From the NCBI RefSeq assembly GCF_040869045.1, contig NC_090322.1:269974662-270038661 (forward strand): a stretch of DNA of 64,000 nt, in the 5' to 3' direction. Each line of letters opens with the position of its first letter. The stretch's first letter is position 1. The stretch comes from Eurosta solidaginis (lineage: Eukaryota; Arthropoda; Insecta; Diptera; Tephritidae). Made by a program: the position numbers and the translations under genes. The notes beneath the pieces are model-generated. The model had not been told where the DNA came from. It was given only the letters and a program-made list of their open reading frames with translations, and did not search any database. Below are positions 43,331 to 55,104 of this stretch, piece by piece.

Positions 43331-46276
43331 ACCTTCATGGAAGGCGTACAGTACAACAGAACACATTTTAAGCGGTACTGTTGGACACGCTTCTGTCAGT
43401 GCAGCAGGTGCATGCATATGGTATTATTACTTTTTTTTCTTAACGAAGAGGCACTCAATTTAAAATTTGCTAGCACCGGAATTTTCGATTAAACGCATTT
43501 AATTGTATTACTAATATTAATATTTGCCTTAATTTGATACATACATTTCAATGGGATTGAAATTTTCGTGTTAAGTAAAAAGTAATAAGCAGGAATGTGG
43601 CTTTATTAGATTAATTAAGTAATTGAATAATCAAACTGATTAACTGATTAGCTTCCATTTTCATGTTTTTAAGAAATCAGTTTACCACGTAGTTCTAGTA
43701 AAACGTTGATTACCACTGCACTGACATTACAAACGTTGTTACATATATCTTTATAACTATTATTTATTTTATTTTTATTTTTTATTTTTTTTTTCTTCAG
43801 CTTCGAGCTCTATAGTTACCGCGGTAAGTTTTTTTCGTAAACATTTTTTTTTTTACTTTTAATTCAAAAATTCTTCAAATTACACATTTTTTGCTTTCAG
43901 TTTTTCTACTTTTTAATATTTTTTTTTTTACATTTTGTTTTTCGCTTCTATAAATTCCTTACTTAACATTAGACAAATACAAATACAATAATATTGGAAC
44001 ACCATTTTATCTTCCAGGTAATTTGTGTAAGAATTTCGTTACAAAGCATTTTAATTGGTTTATTTATCCTGAATTATTTTATATATATTTTCCACATTTT
44101 CATTATGCTCCTTATAATATACATGCATGTATGTTTGTGTGCATATATGCATATATAATTATATGGATGAGGCGATGCGTTTATAAGAATCCAGTAGTTA
44201 TATTAAACGATTTCAAAATTTCTTTTCCTTGTGCGCTTTTTTTTGCCTCTAACCTTTTTATTTGCTTGATTTTCAGACACAGGTTTATTTTTAACTTTTT
44301 ATCTCTTGTCTTCGTATATTCCAATAACAAATTAATGTATCTGAAAAAAGTTTTTCTATTTCTTATATTAATTTTTCGTGTTGTGATTGTGGCTGCAGCG
44401 TTGCTTCTTCTTCTTACTTATAGTACATATTTTATTTTTCTTTAAATTATGCTTAATTAGTTCTGTAAAAAATATATATATGGTACAAAGTTATAAAAGC
44501 TTATTTGATATTTTTCTTTAGCAATCCCTGAGTTTTCTCCCATTATACCTTTCTACTTTTTAAATCAACATGTAAGTCAAGTCTATACATTTTCACTTCT
44601 AATCCCAGTTGATTGGAATTTATTTGAAATATGGACAAATTTAAAATATGGCATTTTCCTTTTTCTTGGTTCTTCTCAGTTTTCTCGTGAGTTTGTGTGT
44701 CTTTCACAATATGTTTTCCCTTGAATAAGAAAAGGGGTTTCATTACCTACATATAGGGCCACTTTGCATAGCGCTCGGTGATCCAGTTCAAAAGACAGAA
44801 TTTAAGGGTGTAACATGTGGGCAAGATTTTTTCCAGAAAAGATAATACCAATAGTAAGTAAATCAGTTCCAAAGATTTAGGAGATAAATTATTTGAAATA
44901 CAATTACCCACATTAAACCCGTGTTCTTCTCAAATTTTATACGTCTGTTCATTAATGGTGTAGGATAAGATATACATATGTCCATCAAATCCGGCCCATA
45001 GGGACCTTTATGCGATTTTATTAAAATTCAAAGAAAATGCTTATATGTATAGTCAAATAACAGCTTTCATGTCCTCTATAAAAATATCGGTGAAGTGCTC
45101 CACGTCCAACGGATTTTTTTAAGATTCGTAATTACTTTTGAACAAATATTGAAGGTATAAGCTTATTAAGGATAATAGTAAAAAAAATATATATACAAAA
45201 ACAAAAAAACAACGAAAACAATTTGAAGAATTTTGACGAATTTTTAGGAAGTATTTGAAAATCACCTATTTTTTTCAAGTTTACAGTTTACAAAGTCCAT
45301 ACAGCCACGTCCAATACGAAAAACAGAAATAACTCATCACGTTTAAGTAATTTCCGTATTATAAGGTATATATAAGATTGCTCATATATGATACACGAGC
45401 GTATTGGACACGGTACAAAATTGCTAACATGAATCATATATGATACATGGGACAGGAAACCTGATAATATGTATTTCCAAATTTCAGAATTATATCTTTT
45501 ACCGTAACCGAAATGTTCAGGGGATAATTAAATAATCGTACGGCATATTCAAGTGCAGAGCATAAACAAAAATGCCAATAAAAAGCAAGGGCACATTATT
45601 GCTAACGTTAAAAAAGTGTAATGACCCCGCATATCGAATACTTCAAAGACAGAATACCCTATTTACATATAACATATATGTATGTACATATGTACAAGAC
45701 ATCGTTGACACTGACCTAGTCGACAGTTCGTTCTATGACTTTTGCATACGCACCAAAATACAACCAGCGCAATAGAAATATTTCGACAATGCTATATTTT
45801 AGCTGAACCAATTTTTATTGTATTTCCATTCAATTTACAAACTCAATATTGGAATATGAGGCGGAGGTATAGAAGTCACTTTCGTGGTTTTATTTGTATA
45901 AATAGTTCAATTTTTTGAAAATAAACCAGAATGAAATCTCAACTCATGGTTGTTTTTCCTTTATCGCTATTCCGGCCGTTTGTGTCACACACCCCATTAA
46001 AGCGCATTAATCCATGCCTCAAAATCAAGGATTATTTTATACAAGTTGATAAGACCCTTTCATTACAAAAGTTAAGCCTCCTTTTCATTATGGCATATAT
46101 GTTGTCAAATGTTGCCAAAATAATGAAAACGGGCTGCCAAATAGTGCCAGTTGAGTTTGCAGTCAGGTTTGACAGCTCACTGTCAGACAAAATGGCATCC
46201 AAGTGAAAACGACCAAATTTCAGTTTGCCAGCGCTGTTCGCAATGTTTGACACACAAAACAGATTTGCCAATAAGC
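43331..46276. other. AT-rich non-coding DNA
   Basis: Long T-rich tracts; a 140-codon hydrophobic open frame at 44023 has no motif and follows from T-richness. No element ends recognised. Confidence 0.5.
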
Positions 46277-46632
46277 GGCCACCGTGGTGTGATGGTAGCA
46301 TGCTCCGCCTACCACACCGGATGCCCTGGGTTCAAACCCCGGGCAAAGCAACATCAAAATTTTTAGAAATAGGGTTTTTCAATTAGAAGAAAATTTTTCT
46401 AAGCGGGGTCGCCCCTCGGCAGTGTTTGGCAAGCGCTCCGGGTGTATTTCTGCCATGAAAAGCTCTCAGTGAAAACTCATCTGCCTTGCAGATGCCGTTC
46501 GGAGTCGGCATAAAATCATGTAGGTCCCATCCGGCCAATTTGTAGGGAAAATCAAGAGGAGCACGACACAAATTGGAAGAGGCTCGGCCTTAGATCTGTT
46601 CGGAGGTTATCGCGCCTTACATTTATTTTATT
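46277..46632 (+). mobile_element. tRNA-derived SINE, second copy
   Basis: A box TGGTGTGATGG near 46287 and a perfect B box GGTTCAAACCC near 46331; the body matches the copy at 31003 throughout. The tail is ACATTTATTTTATTTTT. No target duplication visible: the right side abuts a truncated LTR. Confidence 0.92.
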
Positions 46633-46637
46633 TTTAA

Positions 46638-46857
46638 TACAAATCTACATATATGCATACCATTAATACAAATCCACATATATGCATACCATTCATGCAA
46701 ATCTACATATTTTTAGTTCGTAAGTATTAGAATAATTATGAATGTATAGGTTAAGAAATTATGTATAAAAGGGAAAGAATTTCTTTTAATAAAGACAATT
46801 ACTATCTGACTCCCAAAGTGAGCAAATATTTAATTTTTGAATATTTAAACCTCTTCA
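46638..46857 (+). repeat. 5' LTR of element G, left part missing
   Basis: Matches 49368-49586. Has tandem ATACAAATCTACATATATGC units, TATAAAAGGG near 46764, AATAAAG near 46789, and ends CTCTTCA just before TGGCGATCC. Its first 400 bp are missing, replaced by the SINE and DNA to its left. Confidence 0.85.
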
Positions 46858-46883
46858 TGGCGATCCTTCCAAACTAGATTAAC

Positions 46884-47150
46884 TTGGCAAAACTGCTAAA
46901 CAATCTAGTTGGAGGAAAATCCTGCCAGCTTGATCAGAAATTGGCAAAACTGCTAAAGATCTTGCTGGAAAAGATCCTGACAGATTTGGCCAAAGATCTG
47001 AAAGGTCCTGCCAAGTTAAAAAAAAAAATAGAAAATCTACTAAACGTACTTCCACAATATCGAGAAATGTGCTTGAAGAAAAAACCGCTTGGAAAATATA
47101 CTACTGAAGAAAAACAAACCCACCTTAAAAGGCAATTATTATTATGTTAA
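46884..47150 (+). CDS. Hypothetical Lys/Leu-rich frame in element G
   Basis: 88 codons, repeats of KLAKLLK-like text that come from a short internal DNA repeat (GGCAAAACTGCTAAA). No known domain; coding status doubtful. Confidence 0.2.
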   Translation: MAKLLNNLVGGKSCQLDQKLAKLLKILLEKILTDLAKDLKGPAKLKKKIENLLNVLPQYREMCLKKKPLGKYTTEEKQTHLKRQLLLC

Positions 47151-48965
47151 TAAAGCTGTGGCAAAAAGTATGATGGCCAAAACGAAGGGTTATTGACGGA
47201 TGCTCGAATGAACAAATATCACAATTGAAGGGAATGCCGGCGACAGTTAACGCCGTTAGTATAAGCATATAATTATTGTTTGTAAACAAAAATATCTGTA
47301 AGCAATTATAAGTTAACTTGGAACAAGTTAATACCACCCACGTCGTCCACAAGAGGATCGTCTACCACGAGTTAGCCGATCTCATTCAATAAATTATACA
47401 TTTTTATCACCTACAATTGGTTAAGTAACTGATACCACCCACGTTGTCCGCTTAGCACAAGCTAGTCGTACCCATACCATAAATTAGTCTCATAAATTGT
47501 TTGCAGCTAAACAAATAGCTGACAAAAAATTCTTAAATTGTTTTGCCGAAGAACTACTACTTATATTTCGGCCAATCCAAATAAAATTCCCAAAAACACT
47601 TTGCGCAATATGATCGCTAACCCAAGTCCGATCGCACTTAATAAATTACGAATGCAAGCCTAAGCGTTTTTGTCCAAAAACGATTAAGCAACAGTCGAAA
47701 AGTATGTCACTTGAGAATTTGGCCACTCAAGCATTTCAAAGCGGCACGCCGTCAATCCATATGTTGACATATCACATACATCCAAACCTCAACCGGCCAT
47801 ACGGTAGCATGTCGAGCCAGCATTATGCGAATATAGGTCGCACCAAAAAATGCAACAACAAAATTATTTACATAGGAAATACTTTCAAATATTTCCAGCA
47901 CATAGGCCCTATGTGCAGTTGCAACGCAGGCACAATTCTAGTATAAATAAGAAAATTGCTGTAAATTAAGTCAGTCTTTCAGTTTTTTTTTGATCATTAA
48001 AGAGAAATGCTCCTGAAGCGAGCACAATAAAACATCCGTTTTATTATTTTATATATACATACATACATACTACACACACATAATTATTGTTTGTAAACAA
48101 AGATTTCTGTAAGCAATAAAATACTCTTTGTTTTAAAATATCTATAAGCAATAGCATATCAGTTGTTTTTCTCATAAGTAACAATAGCAATAAGATAACA
48201 CTACACTAAACACTTAAACAGTTTTAAGAACTTTATCTATACAACAAACAATAGTGAACCCAAATAGCTATCTACAGTCGTAGGTAAACATTAAACAATT
48301 AACAAGGGGATAATTCCCTGCGATAAGAACCGACGTATCTCAGTAGTATAAATATAACTAAGATTCATGTAAACAGGCAGTCTAAAGAATATCAATAAAG
48401 AGCACGCACTTCGGCGTAGTGAAAATTATATTTTTTTTTACTCATATCGTATAATCGATATTAACTCGAGCATAAAGAAGTGTAATATAAATCGGCAACA
48501 AGGCAACTAATATTATATAACAGGACATAATGGGCACTACGACTGGCAGCGGATATTAAGTATATTTAAATAATTTAAAACTTAGAATAACTTGAGCGGC
48601 CCTGTGACGCTTAACCATTGGCAAATTTTATATTTTTGCCTAGGATTTTTTTTTGTACAATAGGAGATATTAAAAAAAAAAAACAAAATATATATGTAAA
48701 GACTTAAAGAAAAAAAAAGAATCTTTTTAAACATTGTTAAAAATTAAAGAATTGTTTGAGTAAATTGGAATGCCAGCTAAATACTCGGAACACCCTATTG
48801 CATGGGAAGATAAAGTAATTATAGATAAAGGAAAGGTAGACTACGAAAAACAACTGAACTGGTTAAAATCATTTTGGAAGACAATACCCAGTCGGTAGTA
48901 CCACTAAAAAAAGAAGCGGGTGAGAAAACTGGCCGAAAAATGGACAGCCGAGCAAACGGAAAGGC

Positions 48966-49586
48966 TATAGCATTATGCGTCATGCCCACCTATGCAATAC
49001 ATTTGCGGCATTACGCATCATGAACTTTTATGCCAATGCATTTTGTGAACCGGCCACACGCAGTCATAGCATAATCATATTACAATATTATGCGACATAA
49101 ATTACATTGACCCAACACAGTGGTAAGCCAACATCAATGGAATGCCGAATATGAAACCCTTGTCAGTTCACACCTTACTATTTTTGCTCAGTCACTCACC
49201 CCGGTCAATATACTTGCCGATCGCCAATGTTAGTTTGTCACCAAAATATTTACACACAACTAATTTACATTGTTTACTTTGTTAATGTGAATTGCCCAAA
49301 TATTCACATACAAACATTTTACATGGTTCATATAAATATCAATCTGCTGACTTTGCATACCATTAATACAAATCTACATATATGCATACCATTAATACAA
49401 ATCTACATATATGCATACCATTTATGCAAATCTACATATTTTTAGTTCGTAAGTATTAGAATAATTATGAATGTATAGGTTAAGAAATTATGTATAAAAG
49501 GGAAAGAATTTCTTTTAATAAAGACAATTACTATCTGACTCCCAAAGTGAGCAAATATTTTATTTTTGAATATTTATACCTTTTCA
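48966..49586 (+). repeat. 3' LTR of element G (621 bp)
   Basis: Start TATAGCATTATGCG corresponds to TGTAGCATTAAGCG in the solo LTR at 62266, so the first TG has become TA; ends CCTTTTCA. Includes a dimer of the ATACAAATCTACATATATGC unit, a TATA box and AATAAAG. Confidence 0.85.
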
Positions 49587-50320
49587 AGGCTAGTGCAGGA
49601 AGTAGAGGTTAGGGAAGGCACCTGGAATTTTTAATTTGATAATCCCCTTTTCATTACAAAAGTTAAACAATCAAAAACATTCGTGGCAGTTTGAAAATTA
49701 CTTCTTAAAGGTTTGAGACTCGTTAAAGTCGGTTTAAGTGTACTTATGCAAAGTGCTTACCTTACAGTTTTAAGTAAAAACCCTGCTTTTTACTATAAGT
49801 GAGTGGTATGAGTGAAAAAACAACTTACCAACTACAAATATATGCAGATGTATGAGTGTAAATATATAAAATTAAAATTTAATACTTTTTCTAAATAAAT
49901 TTAAACAGAAAATACGGAGCTTCATATTTGAAAAGGATGAGGTTAGTATAAATAACTGGATCTTAACCGCGTAGGCTGTGGCGTAAAGAATTACGCCGAC
50001 TACCTCTTGTTTCGAGATAACTGACGCTAATTGGGAGCACAAAGGGAGGTCAATACTTCGTCCACCTGCCCTTCCTAACTCATCTACTGGGTTAGTCATG
50101 TTTTGTGGTAGTGTCGCTTTGTCTAGTATTTTAACGGAATAATAGTGTTTGATTCGTTTAGAGTTTAGCGGTGTTTGATAGTGTTTTTGATTAGCTTTCG
50201 ATTTAAGTGTTTTTCATTTTCGTGGTGTGATTTCTTGAGGGTTTGTACTCATATGTTTGTGAATTTTACTGGAACTATTTTAAAGTTTCTATAAAAACAA
50301 GAAGGAGGTAAAGAATAAGA
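49587..50320. other. Unassigned sequence with a dispersed repeat at 50005-50100
   Basis: TGTTTCGAGATAACTGACGC ... CTTCCTAACTC matches 22295-22385. No gene seen. Confidence 0.5.
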
Positions 50321-50324
50321 AGGA

Positions 50325-51110
50325 ATGGACAACGTTTTTCTGATGATGACGGTCCCCGGTTGCGGGAAACTGACGATGACTGAAATGTGGGTTTCAAAGG
50401 TAGTTCGAGGTGATAATGAACCAAGTGAGTGGTACACATTCGATCGGCCTATGGGTAAGAGTGACATTGATGTTCTGAGTATTCAACGGTGTATGTTGTT
50501 GGTATGCTTGCCGGTGTGTCGTCTTGTATCTAAGGATGCTGTGCAGGTTCTGATGGGGTCACTTCCTCTTGATTTGGTGGTTTTACGAAGAGCAGTATCC
50601 TTCAGATTGAGAAAGCGGTTGAGCGTGCCGTTGTTGCTGCGTAAATGGTGTACCGACGATGATGTGGGGAGGGAGTATTTAGTAAATAAGATTCGTTTGG
50701 AGAGGTTCTTATGTCTATAACAAACGTGTCGCTTGAGACAGAAAAGCCAGACTTCAGATTTAATCTGAGTCTGGGGTTTATGCCAACAGGTCATGGTTCT
50801 CTCAATGCATTTTTGTTGTGTAAGAGGAGCCTCGAAGAAACGGAGGGTCGTGTGTGTGTGCAGCTTTGTGTGAAAGTTGGGTGGACGTGTGTATATCATT
50901 TTTGTTTTTATTTTATTTTCTAACGCGCCCTCCGGAGTAGGTGGATACTCAACCGATAGTAGCTTCGGCTGCGAAAGCCACACCAAGACTTTAAAGTGGT
51001 ACCACGGGGAGCAGATAGCCCGCGGAGCTTGCTCCGTTTCTACTCATTTCCGGTAGGCCCTTTGGGAGCTCTGGTGGCTATGGTTGATATCCACATGCGG
51101 TAAGAGTTGG
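50325..51110 (+). mobile_element. R1-like LINE remnant (RT C-terminal text and 3' UTR)
   Basis: The 131-codon frame (50325-50720) holds IQRCMLLVCLPVCRLVSKDA and VQVLMGSLPLDLVVLRRAVS, the pattern downstream of the RT thumb in R1/I-type LINEs (recalled). The N-terminal residues are unrelated and could be a different fragment. A GC-richer stretch at 50930-51090 may be the 3' UTR. No ends or target duplication found. Confidence 0.55.
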
Positions 51111-52490
51111 TTAGTTAGAATGTGGAGTTGCATTGCAACCGGGTACTTGGTGTTGACAGTGACAGTGAGACCAAGCTATTGGAAAGAATAAAAGCAAACC
51201 TAGCGAAAAGAGCTCAAATGGGGTTCATAAGTACCCATAGTGTGAGTACCACTCTAACCACAACAATTTATTCAGTCGTTTCATATTCTGCCGAAATCCG
51301 CATATCCAACATTTATGCGTTGTATCGTGTGCAAAAGTAAGGACTGTTCAGGAATCGTATTCTATGAACAGTCGTTATCAAGAATATGAAATATCAATAA
51401 GATTCGACACAACTTTTAAAGCAACATTCAGAAAGGTAACTGCGCTACTCGAGCCAGTTTAGTCATCAATGCGATAGGAAAAGCAATATACGATGAGGAC
51501 GTATTTCATATCAGCAGGTTAAGAAAATGATGGAAATATTTTTCTACGAGCCGAAATGACGTGAGGAGAGCGGTAGTAGACAAAGTACAACGCCTCTATC
51601 CGATACAACGCCACATGACGATAAGCCTTTTAGGTTTATTTCTAGCTTATTGAGAACAATTTGGAGTGATGATGATACCCTATCAAATGCGGATGAGATA
51701 ATGCAAGCCAGTTATACAACTTATGACTTAAGCAGGGATTCTGATGACAAATCCATGGTTGTCTTCATTACAAAAGCACATTCCAAAGCTTTTATCCCGT
51801 CCAGTTGATATTAAACCACAAGGTTGAAAAAGTATTTTAATGCGTAATGACCTTGAAACATTACAAACGAGCGACGGAATTAATCAGTGACTACTGTGCT
51901 AGGTTTTTACGTCTACTATTGACAAATAGCTTATTTATTGTAACAGTGCAATTGTGAATAAGTAGACCTAAACGAATATACAGATAAACTGTATATTTAA
52001 TAGATAAATAAGGTAAGCGATAAATGCATTGGTGAAACAGTTTGCGATGTAAGTATGCGTTTTCGCAAAAATCAGAAGTGGGATGATAAAGTAAATCTTT
52101 TTGAAATATTTTCAACCAACGTACATATGTAATGTAGCTTCACTTTTGCTGTAAGCACTTTTATTAAAGTAAACATATTTCTGTTTTTAAATTGGCTCAT
52201 TGATATTGAATTGTGAAATTAAATGAATTGCAATAACCAAATCGAATTGTGAAACCATAATAGAATTTTTTACAAGAAAAAATATTTAAGTAAATTTTTT
52301 TTTAAAGTTGGCTCATTGATATTGAATTGTGAAATAATAACGAGCCATTGCTAGTGTCTATGTATGTGTGTTGTAACTGGCTGATTGTGCATTGAACGCG
52401 GTTAGATTGCCTCAGAGTTGAAAACTTTTAGTTCATGTGTGATTCAGAATTTCCTTCTGGGCAGGATTTCTAAATTGCAGGTTACGCAAA
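51111..52490. other. Unassigned sequence
   Basis: No gene. Bases 52058-52095 (GCGTTTTCGCAAAAATCAGAAGTGGGATGA) resemble the tandem-repeat unit at 61203, 62155 and 63475. Confidence 0.45.
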
Positions 52491-52860
52491 ATGGATACGG
52501 TTCAAGTAAATACGTTAGTGCAGGTGTTACAGGCGCCCTCGAACAGCAAAGACAAGAAACTAAAGCAATTGACAGATCAAATGACTACTTTAACTACAGG
52601 GAAAACACCGAAAATATTCGAACCGGCCAAAATCATTGCCAGATTTTGGTCGGCAGCATTAGAAATAAAATACAGTTCTGAATTTTGACGCAATAATTGC
52701 GAGGCTAGACTTCACTTATGCGGACAAACGTCCCATATACTTTATTGAACAACAGCTTTCCACCATGAGACAGGGTAACCTCTCAGTGCTACAATATTTT
52801 GATGAGGTTGAAACAATTTTGACACTTTTAACAAACAAAACTTAATTTGCAGCCCAGTAC
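52491..52860 (+). pseudogene. Gag remnant of an LTR retrotransposon (412/mdg1-like)
   Basis: ATG at 52491; after a break near 52688, + strand text reads ARLDFTYADKRPIYFIEQQL and STMRQGNLSVLQYFDEVETI, the capsid text I associate with 412/mdg1-type gag. No zinc knuckle or pol follows. Confidence 0.6.
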
Positions 52861-53557
52861 CACGGAGATTTGACTCAAAATACTGGATTTCTAAATCTAT
52901 TAAAGTACCTATTTAACATCACTTCCGATGTTAGAGTCCTATACCTAGTTTTACGACTCCTAACTTCAGATGGATCATTTGCTCTATCCTTAAAAACTTT
53001 CAGCAAATGAATTTGCTCCCCAAGAGTACATCGGGATAAACATTTTTGATGCACTTTAATATCTAATCCGAATACCTCTTTGCCCTCAGACGTCTGTTTG
53101 GATGGAAGATGAAAAAGAAAAACCTAGAGTTAATTGCGTCACTCCAAGCAACGATCCAGGGTCAGCTTGTTGCATTAATGAGAACGCTACTGGTAAGGAA
53201 GGTGTTACCGCCGTTTTGCGGGATAGATCCGACTTTATTATGTTTCTAATTCTAGTTAATGCATTTGCAAAAACGATCAAGTATGCAATGTTGGTTAGTC
53301 TTTATTCAGTGTGTACGTTGGGCTATACGGTATATGACCGAGGGAAGATTCCCGAACGGCGCCACCACTGCCTTCACTGTTAGGAGTTCTATGTCCATCT
53401 ATAAATATCTCGATTTTCATGTAACTAACACTTACCTCACGGTTGGTTAGTTTCGCTATCTGCTTTGTCTTTTAGTTAAATCGTACTGCAACCCAAATGG
53501 ATGTGAAGAAAGTTAGAAAACCTGAAAAGAAGCAACCTGCTTCATCACGCTTTGTAG
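52861..53557. other. Unassigned sequence, possibly decayed element interior
   Basis: A 93-codon frame at 53102 (+) lacks recognisable motifs. Confidence 0.35.
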
Positions 53558-54010
53558 TGTTACATGGAAATGCCCCTTGTTCGAAATGCACTTAACAATA
53601 CAAAATACACAAACACTTATAAACCACACAAAGAGCTATATGTATCGACCCAAATATTTATACATTCTCAGCGGGAGGGCACCAATGGGTTATTAATGCT
53701 TACACATGCATATTTGTTTACATTTGTCAATTTGTCACATTGACCAAAATACTCATCGATCAGTCCGAGTTGACCGACGTAATTGTCTGTCAGTCAGTTG
53801 ACATCGAACCATTCACATACATATATGTAATAACGTACCTAAATAGGTCGGCACCCATATGCTGACATCGCATACCAGAAATGTTGTAAACTTAGTTTGT
53901 AAGTATTAGTATCTGTAGAATAAGAATATTTTGTTTAAAAGGGAAAGTAATTTCCTAATAAAGAACACTTATGATCTTACATCCAACTACTCAAACACGT
54001 TTAATTTACA
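53558..54010 (+). repeat. LTR related to the element G family (about 453 bp)
   Basis: Shares the promoter and poly(A) block layout with G (AAAAGGGAAAG...TTTC, AATAAAG near 53957), ends TTTACA, and is followed by the same primer-site-like TGGCGATCC at 54011. The start TGTTACATGG is tentative. Confidence 0.6.
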
Positions 54011-54545
54011 TGGCGATCCTGCCAGTTTTGATCACTAAGTAGCAGAACATTTGCATACAAGCAAAACTGCTAAAACGATCTAACTGGTAGATTCAGCTAG
54101 TCGGCTAACCATATAAAATTTGATTTCACTCTCAAAATTAAAATGGCCATACATCAGTGCCAAAAAGGAGAAGGACCCTAAAACAACTATGACTATAACG
54201 AAAAATTAAACCAAGTTAAGCGGATATTTACAAGCAAGACCAGCCTTTTTTTTAGCAAAAACTAGATATGTATTTGGGATATATTAGCAACAAAAACAAG
54301 CGAAGATTTGCAAATGCATAATCAAGTGGAATAGCATTTTTGGAACCGACTAGCAGCATATAGACAATTTAGACGGCAGCAAGGAATGAAAGCATAAAAG
54401 AAGGAGTGGAATATCCTCGGGACGAGTAAGATCAACAGCAAAAGACAAAAGGAAATCTCTGGCAGCAACAGAAGCGGCAGCAGAAAAAATATATTTAAAT
54501 AAGTATTTAAGACCTAGAAAAAATTTGGCAGCTCAGCTGCTCAAC
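54011..54545 (+). other. Interior leader of the LTR element at 53558, interrupted by the DNA transposon
   Basis: TGGCGATCCTGCCAG followed by AAAACTGCTAAA-type text as after the 5' LTR of element G. No pol. The DNA transposon at 54548 splits it; flanking DNA resumes at 60125. Confidence 0.5.
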
Positions 54546-54547
54546 TA

Positions 54548-54568
54548 CACGGAGAAAACTGTTGTGCA
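54548..54568 (+). repeat. Left terminal inverted repeat
   Basis: CACGGAGAAAACTGTTGTGC; pairs with 60103-60122. Confidence 0.85.
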
Positions 54569-54880
54569 TTATTAATGCACAAGTTGTTCATAACTATAAA
54601 ATGTTTAGGTACATTTTTGAATATGTAACTTTGCGCATAAATTATGCCTAATAATCAAAAATTCTGCACAACCTATTAAAATTGTGCATAAGTTATACCC
54701 AAAAAAAGTGCACAGTTTGTGAACATTGTTCATAGCTTAATCATTTGAAAATCAAACACAATTGATCATAATATATGAACATTGTGCATAATATATGACT
54801 ATAAACAGTTATTGTTCCCAGTTGTGCCCATTTATGCATAGATTATGAACAATGCGTACACATGGATAATGAGTATGCAT
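54560..54880 (+). repeat. Left subterminal repeat region
   Basis: Many copies in both orientations of TTCATA/TATGAAC and TGTGCATA/TATGCAC-like motifs (GTTGTTCATAACTATAA, ATTGTTCATAGC, TATATGAACATTGTGCATA). Matches the motif set of the right end; likely transposase binding sites by analogy with CACTA elements. Confidence 0.75.
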
Positions 54881-55104
54881 TAATTGCGACTTAGTTTCAC
54901 TTGTGTTCTTTGTGTCAACAGTGCCGGTTGTTTCAAGTGTGTTTATATATCATCAATATTGTTTAGAAATATATAATTGTGCAAATTAAGAAAACCAGAG
55001 GTAAGTGTTGAGTTATTATCATACATATATTATCACTGAAGTTATGACATTTAACGATGGTTTTTTTAATAACGAAATAGTGTACATACATTGAAGTGCT
55101 AAAT

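Larger units (their letters stand above)
46638..49586 (+). mobile_element. LTR retroelement G with no recognisable genes
   Basis: Partial 5' LTR (46638-46857), primer-site-like TGGCGATCC at 46858, about 2.1 kb of internal sequence and a complete 3' LTR (48966-49586). The internal part lacks RT, integrase or protease; small open frames (46884-47150, 48768 onward) have no known domain. It looks like a non-autonomous or deleted derivative. LTR overlap regions are nearly identical, so insertion was fairly recent. Confidence 0.8.

Noticed and set aside
44023..44445. 140-codon hydrophobic open frame resembling a membrane protein
   Set aside because: Phe/Ile/Leu/Tyr-rich translation of a T-rich region; no domain, no splice or promoter context.
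50249..50986. Minus-strand frames over the R1-like region
   Set aside because: The + strand holds the recognisable RT-tail text.
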